DNA of 64,000 nucleotides from Halomonas denitrificans (GCF_003056305.1 NZ_PYVX01000007.1:62001-126000); one strand, 5' to 3'; counted from the stretch's first letter, positions 26,122 through 34,617 are shown. The notes: generated by a model not told the origin, from the sequence alone. A program made the numbers and translations.

Positions 26122-26529
26122 ATGAAACGCTTCGACGTGCTGGCCATGCCCGTCCGGGGGATCCTTGTGGGGATCGCCCTGGCCGGACTGCCGCTGGCGG
26201 CCACGGCCCAGGAGGGGGAGGCCCCGCCCAAGGATCCGGAGACCGGCCTGATCAAGGCGGAGGGCTGGGAGACGGTGCGCAGCAACTGCACGGCCTGCCA
26301 CTCGGCCAAGCTGGTGACCCAGAACAGCGGCTCGCGCAACCACTGGCAGTACCTGATCCGCTGGATGCAGGAGACCCAGGGGCTCTGGGAGTTCGATGCC
26401 GAGACCGAGTCGACCATCCTCGACTACCTGGCGGAGCACTACGGGCCCAAGGAGGGCGCGCGTCGCCCGCCGATCCCCCGCGCGCTGATGCCGGACAACC
26501 CCTACTCGGCGATGGCCGAGTCGGGCTGA
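26122..26529 (+). CDS. Periplasmic monohaem cytochrome c, sulfite dehydrogenase partner (SorB-like)
   Basis: The 135-residue precursor has a signal peptide ending near LAATAQ and a single haem site CTACH (Cys 56, Cys 59, His 60 by count) in VRSNCTACHSAKLV. A Met-containing PRALMPDNPY near the C-terminus could supply the sixth ligand. It is the likely electron acceptor of the sulfite dehydrogenase, with which it forms a two-gene operon closed by a terminator. Confidence 0.87.
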   Translation: MKRFDVLAMPVRGILVGIALAGLPLAATAQEGEAPPKDPETGLIKAEGWETVRSNCTACHSAKLVTQNSGSRNHWQYLIRWMQETQGLWEFDAETESTILDYLAEHYGPKEGARRPPIPRALMPDNPYSAMAESG

Positions 26530-26550
26530 CCCGACGCCTGCTCAAAAATG

Positions 26551-26582
26551 ACGGGCCCCTCGCGAGGGGCCCGTTCTCTTTT
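26551..26582 (+). terminator. Rho-independent terminator after the sulfite dehydrogenase operon
   Basis: A perfect 10-bp GC-rich stem (26551-26560 / 26565-26574) with a CGCG loop is followed by TCTCTTTT. It starts 21 bp after the cytochrome stop. Confidence 0.92.
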
Positions 26583-26602
26583 CGAGCGATGGCGATCGGG
26601 CC

Positions 26603-27598
26603 TCAGGGCACCAGCACCGCCGCCCCGGAGAGGCGCCCCTCGCGCAGGTCATCGAGCGCCTGGTTGGCCTCTTCCAGCGGATAGGCGCGTGTCTCGGTGC
26701 GAATCGGCACCCCGGGGGCGAGGGCCAGGAACTCCTCGCCGTCGCGGCGGGTGAGGTTGGCCACCGAGCTCAGGCTGCGCTCCTCCCACAGCAGGCGGTA
26801 GGGAAAGGAGGGGATGTCGGACATGTGGATGCCCCCGGACACCACCGCGCCGCCCGGGCGCACCGCGGCCAGCGCCGTGGGGATGAGGTCGCCCACCGGG
26901 GCGAAGAGCAGCGCGGCGTCCAGGGGCTCGGGCGGGGCCTCGTCGCTGCCGCCGGCCCAGACGGCGCCGAGCCGACGCGCGAAGGCCTGGGCCTCGGTAT
27001 CGCCGGGCCGGGTGAAGGCGTAGACCGCCTGTCCCCGGGCGACGGCGAGCTGGGCGAGGATATGCGCCGCGGCGCCGAAGCCGTAGAGGCCGAGCCGTCG
27101 GTTCGCCTCGCCGCCGGCCAGCCGCCAGGTGCGATAGCCGATCAGTCCGGCGCAGAGCAGCGGCGCGGCGGCCCGGGCATCCTCGGCCGGCAGGGGAAAG
27201 CAGTAGCGGGCGTCGGCCACGCAGTACTCCGCGTAGCCGCCGTCCCGGGTGTAGCCGGTGAACTCGGCGCGTTCGCAGAGGTTCTCGCGGCCGGCGCGAC
27301 AGGGCTCGCATTCGCCGCAGGTCCAGCCCAGCCAGGGCACGCCGACCCGCTGCCCGATCGCCGGGTCGGTGACGCCCTCCCCTTGCGCGGCCACCTCGCC
27401 GACGATCTCATGGCCAGGGATCAGCGGCAGCCGCGGCCTGGCGAGCTCGCCGTCGAGCACGTGAAGGTCGGTGCGACAGACCCCGCAGGCCAGCACCCTG
27501 ACCCGCACCTCGCCGGGGCCCGGCTCGGGCAGCGGCAGGCGCTCCAGTTGCAGCGGCCGGCCGGCGGCGTGCAGCCGCATGGCACGCATCTCGCTCAT
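26603..27598 (-). CDS. Zinc-dependent alcohol dehydrogenase family protein
   Basis: The 331-residue medium-chain dehydrogenase has catalytic-zinc ligands in LACGVCRTDLHV and PGHEIVGEV, the structural-zinc cluster CGECEPCRAGRENLC, and a Rossmann segment LYGFGAAAHILAQLA in place of GxGxxG. LCAGLIGYRTWRLAG is typical of the AdhP-like bacterial group. It probably interconverts alcohols and aldehydes with NAD(P)H. ATG 27598 has a GGAGGAG site seven bases upstream. Confidence 0.86.
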   Translation of the reverse strand: MSEMRAMRLHAAGRPLQLERLPLPEPGPGEVRVRVLACGVCRTDLHVLDGELARPRLPLIPGHEIVGEVAAQGEGVTDPAIGQRVGVPWLGWTCGECEPCRAGRENLCERAEFTGYTRDGGYAEYCVADARYCFPLPAEDARAAAPLLCAGLIGYRTWRLAGGEANRRLGLYGFGAAAHILAQLAVARGQAVYAFTRPGDTEAQAFARRLGAVWAGGSDEAPPEPLDAALLFAPVGDLIPTALAAVRPGGAVVSGGIHMSDIPSFPYRLLWEERSLSSVANLTRRDGEEFLALAPGVPIRTETRAYPLEEANQALDDLREGRLSGAAVLVP

Positions 27599-27662
27599 CG
27601 GGCACTCCTCCTCGGGCGAAGGGATGGCGCAGGGATTCGCTGCCCGCAGGATAGCCCAGGGT

Positions 27663-28505
27663 TCAGGCGGCGACCCGGACCTCGTAGCCGGTGAACTTGC
27701 GCAGGTTGATCACGCCGCTGTCGAGGATCAGGTACTGCCCCTTGATGCCCAGCAGGGTGCCGTCGACGCGAGGGTTCTTGTCGAGGTTGTGGGAGACCAC
27801 CTTGGTGGGGAACTCGAGCACCGGGTACTCGAAGCTCAGCGGTGCGGCATCGAGGACGCGGATGGCGTCGGCGCCGAAGCGCTCGCGCAGGTTGTCGAGG
27901 CCGCTGCCCAGGCGCTCGAGCAGCCGATCGCGCTCGGCGGCGAGATCGAGCAACTCGGTAGTGCCCTTGAGCATGGCCCGCCAGTTGGTGCGATCCGAGA
28001 CCTGCTCCTTGAACAGCACCTCGACGAAGCCGGACTGCTGGCGGGTGTCGACCTCGAGGATCGGCAGCGCCTGCACCGCGCCCTGGTCGAGCCAGCGGGT
28101 CGGCATCTGGCTGGCCCGGGTGATGCCGACCTTGAGCCCCGAGGCGTTGGCCAGGTAGACCACGTGGGGCTGGAAGCAGTGGCGTTCGGCCCAGTCCGGC
28201 TCCCGGCAGGTACCCTCGAAGAAGTGGCAGAGCTCCGGCTTCATGATGCAGGTATCGCACTGGGCGAGCTTCTTGAAGCAGGGGTAGCAGTGGCCCTGGG
28301 CGAAGCTCTTCTTGGTGGCCCGGCCGCAGTGGGTGCAGGCGATGGCGCCGGTCCACTCGAGGCTCAGGGGCTTGCCGAGGCAGGCGTTGAGGTCGAGGCG
28401 GGCATCGCCGGCGCGCAGCACGTAGCGAGCCGGCGAGCCGGGCTCGATGGCCATCTTGGTCAGGCAGCCCTGCTGCACGGCGGCGGTATCGATCGACTCA
28501 GTCAC
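27663..28505 (-). CDS. DUF2797 family protein
   Basis: This 280-residue protein of unknown function is typical of DUF2797. A cysteine-rich region (about 53-100: CTHCG, CYPCFKKLAQCDTC, CHFFEGTC) could bind zinc, and YLANASGLKVGITR is a GIY-YIG-like strand pattern. I start it at GTG 28505, which overlaps the yeaC end by 8 bp. ATG 28454 is the alternative but would remove a conserved-looking N-terminus. The function is unknown. Confidence 0.8.
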   Translation of the reverse strand: MTESIDTAAVQQGCLTKMAIEPGSPARYVLRAGDARLDLNACLGKPLSLEWTGAIACTHCGRATKKSFAQGHCYPCFKKLAQCDTCIMKPELCHFFEGTCREPDWAERHCFQPHVVYLANASGLKVGITRASQMPTRWLDQGAVQALPILEVDTRQQSGFVEVLFKEQVSDRTNWRAMLKGTTELLDLAAERDRLLERLGSGLDNLRERFGADAIRVLDAAPLSFEYPVLEFPTKVVSHNLDKNPRVDGTLLGIKGQYLILDSGVINLRKFTGYEVRVAA

Positions 28506-28782
28506 GGCCGACGTCCCGGCCGAGGCCGGCCAGTTCCGGGGGCACGTCGGCGCCGCTGCTGGCGCTGCCGCAGGTGCGGCGCTGCAGGTAGCCGACCCGC
28601 TGCTCCTCGGGCACCTGGTTCTCCACCTCGTAGCGCATCACTGCCTCCAGGCAGAGCTCGGTCTGCTCGGCGGTGAGCATCCGGCCATCGGGCCACTTGC
28701 GCAGCGAGACGGCCTGCTTGAGGCTCGCGTAGATGGAGGGGGTCATCTGCTGGATCATGCGGTCGAAGGTCATTTCGCTCAT
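28498..28782 (-). CDS. yeaC: YeaC family (DUF1315) protein
   Basis: The 94-residue small protein shows the DUF1315 pattern: MTFDRMIQQMTPSIYASLKQAVSLRKWPDG followed by LTAEQTELCLEAVMRYE. Function is unknown in all organisms. It lies 24 bp after the rhomboid gene and overlaps the DUF2797 gene, so the three probably form one transcript. Confidence 0.85.
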   Translation of the reverse strand: MSEMTFDRMIQQMTPSIYASLKQAVSLRKWPDGRMLTAEQTELCLEAVMRYEVENQVPEEQRVGYLQRRTCGSASSGADVPPELAGLGRDVGRD

Positions 28783-28806
28783 GACGGACTCTCTCGGGAT
28801 GGGGCC

Positions 28807-29658
28807 TCAGGATGGGCGGCGGGCACGGCCGGAATGATACCAGCCCAGCGCCAGCCCCACGACCAGCCCGCCCAGGTGCGCCTCGTTGGCCACGTTGCCG
28901 AAGCCGACCAGAGCGGCCATGTCGGTCATGGCGAAGACCAGCCAGCCGAGCATGAAGACCACCAGCATCTGGGGCACGAAGAAGCCGCTGCGCGGCGCAC
29001 GCCGGGACATCAGCCAGACATAGCCGAGCAGCGCGAAGTCGACGCCGGACATGCCGCCGAACAGCACGGTGCCGGCGGCGTACTGGGCCAGGTTGGCGCC
29101 GATGCCGGCGACCAGCAGCAGCGTCAGCATCCGCCGGCTGCCCTGCAGCGCCTCGACCTGGCGGCCGAAGTACCAGAGCCAGAGCATGTTGAAGATCAGG
29201 TGCATCCAGCCGAAGTGCAGGAAGGCCGGCGACAGCAGCCGCCACACCTGCCCCGAGGCGAGGGCCTCGCCGAGGTCGCCGAAGGCCAGCCCGCCCTTGA
29301 CCACGATCACCGGCACGATGGTCAGCGCCGCGACCACGCGATCGTCCAGCAGCCCCATCAGGGCGAAGACCGCCAGGCAGAGCGCCAGGGCGATGGAGGT
29401 CACCGGCACCTGGCGAAACGGCGCCAGCCACTGCTCCGCTCCCGCCCGTCCGGCCCGCGGCGCCTCGGGCATCAGCGGCTCGCCCCGCCGCCAGCGCTCG
29501 ATCAACCCGAGCATCGCCTCGTGCTGGGCGGGGTCGACCAGCCACAGCACCTGCCCCTCGCCCTCCTCGGTGATCCGGTGCCCGATGCGGTGGGCCCACA
29601 GGGCACGGCGCAGCGCACGGGTGTCGACATCGTGGGGCAGCAGGATTACCCGGTACAT
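28807..29658 (-). CDS. glpG: Rhomboid-family intramembrane serine protease, GlpG type
   Basis: The 283-residue protein has a short cytoplasmic N-terminal domain (about 1-80) and six to seven membrane helices. Catalytic elements are the serine in GGMSGVDFALLGY (Ser near 204), the histidine in NEAHLGGLVVG (near 261), and the oxyanion-region HLIFNMLWLWYFG. GlpG cleaves transmembrane segments of membrane proteins. The usual GASG or GLSG is here GMSG. Confidence 0.9.
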   Translation of the reverse strand: MYRVILLPHDVDTRALRRALWAHRIGHRITEEGEGQVLWLVDPAQHEAMLGLIERWRRGEPLMPEAPRAGRAGAEQWLAPFRQVPVTSIALALCLAVFALMGLLDDRVVAALTIVPVIVVKGGLAFGDLGEALASGQVWRLLSPAFLHFGWMHLIFNMLWLWYFGRQVEALQGSRRMLTLLLVAGIGANLAQYAAGTVLFGGMSGVDFALLGYVWLMSRRAPRSGFFVPQMLVVFMLGWLVFAMTDMAALVGFGNVANEAHLGGLVVGLALGWYHSGRARRPS

Positions 29659-29739
29659 GGTCTCTCCAACGTCGGTGTCGTCAGCGGGGCTCGTCCCAGG
29701 CGGTGGGCGGCCGGCCGTGACGGCGCCGACCGGCCGGGC

Positions 29740-29772
29740 AAAGAAAAAGTCCGGCGGAGGGGGCCGCCGGAC
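29740..29772 (-). terminator. Rho-independent terminator, leftward
   Basis: On the minus strand a 9-bp stem GTCCGGCGG/CCGCCGGAC (29749-29772) runs into TTTTTCTTT. It would end transcripts of the nadK-metallophosphoesterase unit before the rhomboid gene. Confidence 0.8.
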
Positions 29773-29866
29773 AAGAGCAAGGGATCATTCAAGGGAACAC
29801 CTACTCTGATAGCGTCGGTCAACAGGAGTTCATCCCATTGACACGTTTTTCGCGTAAAGAATTGTA

Positions 29867-30865
29867 TCAATCGAAGTCGATCTCCCAGGGCTGGGGCCGC
29901 GCCTCCTCCTCGCGGGGCACGCGGATCCACACGAAGTGGTTGGCGTCGAGGCGCGCCTCGCCGCTCCAGCGGTAGGCCACCAGGCGGCCGAACTTGACGG
30001 CGCTATAGTCCAGGCAGGCGATGTTGGCCGCCGGCAGGGCCGGTATCCCCTCGCACCAGTAGTGGCCGATGAACAGCGGCGGCTCGTCGGGACCATAGTA
30101 GCTGAGCCGCGCGCGCTCCTCCTCGGTGAGCGCGCGCCGCTCCAGGTCGCCCGGCAGGTTGTCGGGCTGGAACACCACGTCGCCCCAGGTGCGCGGGTGG
30201 TGCGCCCAGAAGTGGGCGCGGAAGCTGCGCCGGGTGAAGCCGTCTCCCGAGTGGATCGCCACGCCCTCGGGCAGCGGCACGTGGGTGCCGCGGGTCAGGC
30301 GATCGAGGATCCGGAACTCCCGGGTCCCGGGCACCACCGAGGCGGCCAGGAAGTCCTCGTCGATGCACCCGTCCGGATGGTCGCGGCGCAGGTCGTCGAT
30401 CAGCGCCGGGTCCCAGCAGGCGTGCACCACCCGCAGGCCGTCGAGCTCGAGGAACAGCGGAATGTCCATGAACCAGGCCAGCGCCTCCTCCCACTCCTGG
30501 GGGTGGTCGCGATACTGCTCCAGGGTCTCCTGGATGATGCGGTTGTGGCGCGGCGTGTGCTCGCGCAGCCAGTCGCGGCCCATGCCGGCCGGCGCGCGGT
30601 GGCAGTAGGCCAGGGCGTTGTACTCGTGGTTGCCCATGACGATATGCGCCTCCCCCGCCTCGACCATGCGCCGGGCGATGGTGACGGCCAGGCGGATGCG
30701 CGGCCCCCGGTCGATCAGGTCACCGAGGAAGATCACCTTGCGGCGCGGATGGCGGTAGACCCCGCCGCGCTGGTGGTAGCCGAGGCGCTCGAGCAGCGCG
30801 CCCAGGGTCGCCCCGCAGCCGTGCACGTCGCCGATCAGGTCGTAGCCTTCGAGAGTGCCTTGCAT
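29867..30865 (-). CDS. Metallophosphoesterase (calcineurin-like, PrpE-type)
   Basis: This 332-residue cytosolic phosphoesterase has the canonical metal-binding blocks: IGDVHGC near the start, VIFLGDLIDRGPR, IVMGNHEYNALAY, a VHACW strand and FIGHYW. This set resembles bacterial bis(5'-nucleosyl)-tetraphosphatase PrpE and the ApaH/PP1 relatives. ATG 30865 is chosen because GAGGTG precedes it at good distance; a GTG two codons upstream is possible. It follows nadK after 7 bp, so it may be co-expressed with NAD(P) metabolism. Confidence 0.85.
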   Translation of the reverse strand: MQGTLEGYDLIGDVHGCGATLGALLERLGYHQRGGVYRHPRRKVIFLGDLIDRGPRIRLAVTIARRMVEAGEAHIVMGNHEYNALAYCHRAPAGMGRDWLREHTPRHNRIIQETLEQYRDHPQEWEEALAWFMDIPLFLELDGLRVVHACWDPALIDDLRRDHPDGCIDEDFLAASVVPGTREFRILDRLTRGTHVPLPEGVAIHSGDGFTRRSFRAHFWAHHPRTWGDVVFQPDNLPGDLERRALTEEERARLSYYGPDEPPLFIGHYWCEGIPALPAANIACLDYSAVKFGRLVAYRWSGEARLDANHFVWIRVPREEEARPQPWEIDFD

Positions 30866-30872
30866 GCTCACC

Positions 30873-31754
30873 TCAGTCGCCCAGGCGATTGCTCCAGCCC
30901 AGCTTGCTGCGCAGGACCTCGAAGAAGTTGTGCCCCAGCGGATGGACCAGCTGGACCCGCCGAGGCTTGCGGCGGATCACCAGCACGTCGTCGGGCTTGG
31001 CCACCGCGCGCGTCTGGCCGTCGCAGCTGATGTGCGGATAGGTCTGGTTGGTCTCGCCGATATGGATGCGGATCTCGCTGGCGGCGTCGATGACGATGGG
31101 CCGGCTCGACAGGGTGTGCGGGAACATCGGCACCAGGGTGATGACGTCGAGCTTGGGGTGCATGATCGGCCCGCCACCGGAGAGCGCGTAAGCCGTGGAG
31201 CCGGTGGGCGTGGCGATGATCAGGCCGTCGCTGCGCTGGCTGTAGACGAACTGGCCGTCGAGGAAGAGCTCGAACTCGATCATGCGCACCGCCTTGCCCG
31301 GGTGCAGCACCACCTCGTTCAGGGCATCGCCGTTGCCGACCTGCACGCCGTCACGGTAGAGCTCGGCATCGAGCAGGAAGCGCTCCTCCAGCTCGTAGCG
31401 CCCGGCGAGCACCTCGCCGACCCGCGCCTCCAGCTCGTCCGGGGAGATGTCGGTGAGAAAGCCCAGTCGGCCACGGTTGACGCCCAGCACCAGGGTGCCG
31501 CTGTGGCAGAGGGTGCGCGCAGCGCCCAGCAGGCTGCCGTCGCCGCCGACCACGATCACCAGGTCGCAGAGCTCCCCCAGCAGCCGACGGCTGGCCTCGG
31601 GATGGCCATGCTCGAGCAGCACCGTGGCGGTCCGATCCTCGATGATGACGTGGTAGCCACCCTCCTCGAGGAAGCGGATCAGCCGCTTGAGGGTATCGAC
31701 CACCTTGGCGCTGCCCAGACGACCGATCAGACCGATGTTCTTGAAGGTTGTCAT
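30873..31754 (-). CDS. nadK: NAD kinase
   Basis: The enzyme phosphorylates NAD to NADP with ATP. The 293-residue protein has VVGGDGSLLGAAR (GGDG at 70-73), GVNRGRLGFLTD, NDALNEVV-like GDALNEVVLHPG and TPTGSTAYALSGGGP, the signature blocks of the family. ATG 31754 begins MTTFKNIGLIGR, the normal start; an in-frame extension of 19 codons upstream has no matching features. Confidence 0.95.
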   Translation of the reverse strand: MTTFKNIGLIGRLGSAKVVDTLKRLIRFLEEGGYHVIIEDRTATVLLEHGHPEASRRLLGELCDLVIVVGGDGSLLGAARTLCHSGTLVLGVNRGRLGFLTDISPDELEARVGEVLAGRYELEERFLLDAELYRDGVQVGNGDALNEVVLHPGKAVRMIEFELFLDGQFVYSQRSDGLIIATPTGSTAYALSGGGPIMHPKLDVITLVPMFPHTLSSRPIVIDAASEIRIHIGETNQTYPHISCDGQTRAVAKPDDVLVIRRKPRRVQLVHPLGHNFFEVLRSKLGWSNRLGD

Positions 31755-31817
31755 GCACGGGCCTCTCGCTTCGCGGCCGGCCATTATGGCGATTGGCCAC
31801 GAGGCGAGCAAACGCCC

Positions 31818-32705
31818 TCAGGCGGCGCTCAGGCGCCGGCGCTTGAGCCACCACTCGTTGAGCCACAGCGAGCCGACGATGATCGCCCCGCCCACGCCCA
31901 GGCGCACGAGGTCGGCGTCGCGGTTCCAGATCAGCAGGTTGACCAGCAGCCCCGCCGGGATCAGCAGATTGTTCATGACGGCGAGCGCCCCGGCATCGAC
32001 GCGGGTCGCGCCGAGGTTCCACAGGAAATAGCCGAGCCCCGAGGCCGCAAGGCCCAGCCACAGCAGCACGCCCCACTGCATCCCGGTGGTGGGCAGGCCC
32101 TCGGCATTGCCCAGCAGCGCGAAGGCCGGCACGGCCACCGCCAGGGCGCCGAGGTAGAACCAGGCGAAGACGCTGTGGCGCGGCAGCGAATCCGGCAGGC
32201 CCGCCGACAGCCGGCGATAGCCCACCTGACCGAGGGCGAAGCAGAGGTTGGCGCCCTGCACGACCAGAAAGCCGGACCAGAAGCCGCTGTCGAGGCCCTG
32301 ATAGCGGATCACCGCCGCGCCCAGCACCGCCAGCGACGCGGTCAGCAGGTAGAAGGGGGTGAAGCGGCCGAACAGGGCATCGTCGAGCAGCGCGATATAG
32401 AGCGGCGTGAAGATGGTGAAGAGCAGCACCTCCGGCACCGAGAGCAGCAGGAAGGACTGGTAGAAGAAGATGTACATCACGCCGAGCTGCACCGCCCCCA
32501 GCCCCATCAACGCTAGGCGCTGGCCGCCGCGCAGGAGCGAGGGGCGCAGGAACGGCAGGAAGACCAGCGTCGCCAGGCCGATACGCATCAGCACGGAGAA
32601 GTAGCTGTCCACCTGGCCGGCCAGGTAGACGCCGATCAGCGAGAACGAGAATGCCCAGAGGACGGTGACGCCGACGAGAAGGCCCAAGGTAAACCCCCGA
32701 TACAT
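31818..32705 (-). CDS. DMT-superfamily (EamA) transporter
   Basis: The 295-residue protein is predicted to have ten membrane helices in two EamA repeats. The repeats show VTVLWAFSFSLIGVYL, SVPEVLLFTIFTPLYIALLDD and GLAASGLGYFLWNLGATRVDAGALAVMNN. It resembles the carboxylate/amino acid/amine exporter subgroup. The substrate is undetermined. It is separated from nadK by 63 bp. Confidence 0.85.
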   Translation of the reverse strand: MYRGFTLGLLVGVTVLWAFSFSLIGVYLAGQVDSYFSVLMRIGLATLVFLPFLRPSLLRGGQRLALMGLGAVQLGVMYIFFYQSFLLLSVPEVLLFTIFTPLYIALLDDALFGRFTPFYLLTASLAVLGAAVIRYQGLDSGFWSGFLVVQGANLCFALGQVGYRRLSAGLPDSLPRHSVFAWFYLGALAVAVPAFALLGNAEGLPTTGMQWGVLLWLGLAASGLGYFLWNLGATRVDAGALAVMNNLLIPAGLLVNLLIWNRDADLVRLGVGGAIIVGSLWLNEWWLKRRRLSAA

Positions 32706-32768
32706 GAGTGGTTGACGGCGATTATACCCACCCCGGCCGCAGAACCAAGGCCCCGGCGCCCCGCGCCA

Positions 32769-33368
32769 TCAGGGCGACGAGCGACGCAGCCACCATAGCG
32801 CATAGGCGGCCCCGGGCAGCCAGCCGAGCAGGCTCAGCGCCAGGCCGATCACCACCCGCGTCGCCCCGCCGTGCGCAAGCCCGACGGCCAGGGGCGGCAG
32901 CAGCACCGCCAGGGCGTAGAGGGCCATCCGGGGCGCTGGCGCGGGCGGCACCGCCTGGTCCTGGTGCACCGATGCTGACTCGGACGGCGCCTGGGCCGCG
33001 GACGAAGCGGGGGCTCGCGCCTCGCGCGTCCCCGGCGCCTCTGGCTCCCGAGCAGTGTCAGTCGCCGGCGTCTCGTCGGCCTTGACCCGCTCACCGGCGG
33101 CCGGCGTGAAGTGGCCGACGCTCGCCTCGTGCTCGAGGGCGCGACGGTGGGCCTCGTGATCGATCTTCTGCTCCAGCGTCTCGGCACCCTCGGCCAGGGT
33201 CTCGTGATAGCGCTCCCAGTCCTCCCAGTCGAAGGGCGTGCCGGCGCGGGGCCGATGCTCCCCTGCCTCTATGGCACGCGACCAGGCCTTCTCCTCCAGG
33301 GTGTTGGGGCGCTCCTGGTCACGCCCCGTGTCGAGCCCCTTGCGGGCCATGTACTCCCGAGCATCCAT
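32769..33368 (-). CDS. Hypothetical protein with C-terminal Pmp3/YqaE-type membrane domain
   Basis: Of 199 residues, about 1-95 are hydrophilic and charged (MDAREYMARKGLDTGRDQER; PFDWEDWERYHETLAEGAE). About 95-145 is an Ala/Pro/Ser/Glu-rich linker. The last about 50 form two membrane helices with LLPPLAVGLAHG and LLGWLPGAAYALWWL. The latter matches the Pmp3/YqaE (PF01679-type) pattern of stand-alone 50-residue stress proteins. Fusion to a long soluble N-terminus is unusual. Start ATG 33368 precedes the conserved-looking acidic part. Its role is unknown; Pmp3 proteins are linked to salt and membrane stress. Confidence 0.7.
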   Translation of the reverse strand: MDAREYMARKGLDTGRDQERPNTLEEKAWSRAIEAGEHRPRAGTPFDWEDWERYHETLAEGAETLEQKIDHEAHRRALEHEASVGHFTPAAGERVKADETPATDTAREPEAPGTREARAPASSAAQAPSESASVHQDQAVPPAPAPRMALYALAVLLPPLAVGLAHGGATRVVIGLALSLLGWLPGAAYALWWLRRSSP

Positions 33369-33626
33369 GATGCGGCTCCCTCGGTCGGTCCACGCCGGCG
33401 ATGCCGACGGTTGATGTGCGTGAGTGTGACATATTGGAGCCGGCAAGCGTTGCCGGGTTCCTGATCGCGACCGGGCGCGGCGCCAGCGTTAACAGGCCCC
33501 TTCGCCTCGGCAAGGAGGCGTCGACTATGCTGGGAGCGAGACGAGGCAGCGCCGCGATGCCCCGGACATCGCACGGGAGCCGCGGCGCCCGCCAGGTCAT
33601 CCCTGCCCGGCACAAGGAGCTATGCC

Positions 33627-34034
33627 ATGCCCAACAAGGCCCCCACCATCGTGCGAGAGATCATGTCCCGCGACTGCTACCGGGTCACCGGCCAGACCTC
33701 GGTGGCCACCCTGGCCGAGGGCCTCGCGCTGCACCGCCTGCCCGGCGTGCCCGTGGTCGACGAGCGGGACCACCTGATCGGCTTCATCTCGGAGCAGGAC
33801 GTGATGGGCAAGGTGCTGGAGAGCTCCTATCTCGGCGACGAGCCGCCGCTGGTCCGGGAGATGATGCGCAACGAGGTGCTGTCGGTGCCGCCCACCAAGA
33901 GCATCACCGACCTGGCCCAGGAGATGCTGGGCGCCAAGCCCAAGGTCTATCCGGTGGTCGAGCAGGGCCGACTGGTGGGGATCGTCACCCGTCGCGACGT
34001 GCTGAGCGCCCTGATCCGCATGCGTCACTCCTGA
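33627..34034 (+). CDS. Two-CBS-domain protein
   Basis: The 135 residues are almost entirely two tandem CBS motifs (about 8-65 and 72-132): TIVREIMSRDCYRV...GVPVVDERDHLIGFISEQDVM and VREMMRNEVLSVPP...VYPVVEQGRLVGIVTRRDVL. CBS pairs bind adenosine nucleotides or S-adenosylmethionine and act as sensors. There is no attached effector domain, so the partner is unknown. AAGGAG precedes the ATG. Confidence 0.9.
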   Translation: MPNKAPTIVREIMSRDCYRVTGQTSVATLAEGLALHRLPGVPVVDERDHLIGFISEQDVMGKVLESSYLGDEPPLVREMMRNEVLSVPPTKSITDLAQEMLGAKPKVYPVVEQGRLVGIVTRRDVLSALIRMRHS

Positions 34035-34054
34035 GCCTCGACCCGACGCGACAG

Positions 34055-34079
34055 GACACCCGGCCCCGCGCCGGGTGTC
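34055..34079 (+). terminator. Probable terminator of the CBS gene
   Basis: A perfect 9-bp stem GACACCCGG/CCGGGTGTC lies 20 bp after the stop. The T-run is poor (TCTGCATG), so termination may be partial or Rho-assisted. Confidence 0.55.
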
Positions 34080-34159
34080 TGCATGCTCGCGCCAGCCCGC
34101 GATGACGCGACGCCACGGCGAGCCGCGGCGGCAATCCTGCCCCCATGGGCGACGCCCAT

Positions 34160-34192
34160 AAAGAAAGGCCGCCCCATGAGGCATGGGGCGGC
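34160..34192 (-). terminator. Orphan leftward terminator
   Basis: Read on the minus strand, a 10-bp stem GCCGCCCCAT/ATGGGGCGGC is followed by CCTTTCTTTAT. No recognised minus-strand gene lies immediately to its right, so it may end an unannotated leftward RNA. A second small hairpin (34145-34159) follows. Confidence 0.55.
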
Positions 34193-34397
34193 AAGGATCG
34201 AAAGTGCAAGCTGAGGCAACAGTGTTAGCGACTGCTATCGCGTTGTTGCCTACGCCACTTCTGACAGCGGTACGGAGAAAAGTTCGCCAAGGCGCCAAAA
34301 AATATCGCCCAGGTGTGCTCGGGGCATCGCGACGCCCCGGCGAGGCACCGCGAAACAGCCACTTAGCGCGGATTCGACAAAAAAGGCCGCGGCTCCC
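34193..34397. other. Non-coding block without recognised gene
   Basis: About 200 bp between the orphan terminator and the tRNA promoter is visibly less GC-rich than the flanks. It contains an A-run (ccaaaaaatatc) and a hairpin around 34320-34340. I see no convincing ORF. A leftward short frame of about 25 codons begins with ATG and reads MPRAHLGDIFWRLG, but has no ribosome site. It could encode a small RNA or be a remnant. Confidence 0.4.
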
Positions 34398-34427
34398 TTG
34401 CAAAGGCTAACCACTTGGTTTTACTAT
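34398..34427 (+). promoter_or_regulatory. Promoter of the tRNA-Gly gene
   Basis: -35 TTGCAA (34398-34403) and -10 TACTAT (34422-34427) are spaced 18 bp. The expected start at about 34434 is 6 bp before the tRNA. Confidence 0.65.
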
Positions 34428-34439
34428 CCAAATCCCTTC

Positions 34440-34513
34440 GCGGGTGTAGCTCAATGGTAGAGCAGAAGCTTCCCAAGCTTAAGACGAGGGTTCGATTCCC
34501 TTCACCCGCTCCA
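34440..34513 (+). tRNA. tRNA-Gly (anticodon CCC)
   Basis: The 74-nt gene folds as a standard cloverleaf. The acceptor stem is GCGGGTG with CACCCGC, then discriminator T and encoded CCA (34511-34513). The D-loop is AGCTCAATGGTAGAGC. The anticodon loop TTCCCAA gives anticodon CCC, which reads GGG. The T-arm is GAGGGTTCGATTCCCTT. It closely resembles E. coli glyU. It is a single isolated tRNA. Confidence 0.96.
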
Positions 34514-34617
34514 CGCCTTGGCGTGCCGCCTCAGCCTTCGATCTCGTCCGCCTTTAGGATCCGCCGCACCCGCCGCTGAGCGATCGGTACCCGCTCGCCT
34601 GCACGGAGCCGCGAAAC

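Noticed and set aside
29838..29867. Orphan rightward promoter (TTGACA with TTGTAT)
   Set aside because: The -10 is poor, no rightward gene follows, and the sequence abuts the end of a leftward gene.
34183..34410. 75-codon rightward ORF next to tRNA-Gly
   Set aside because: No ribosome site, atypical composition and overlap with hairpins and the tRNA promoter region.
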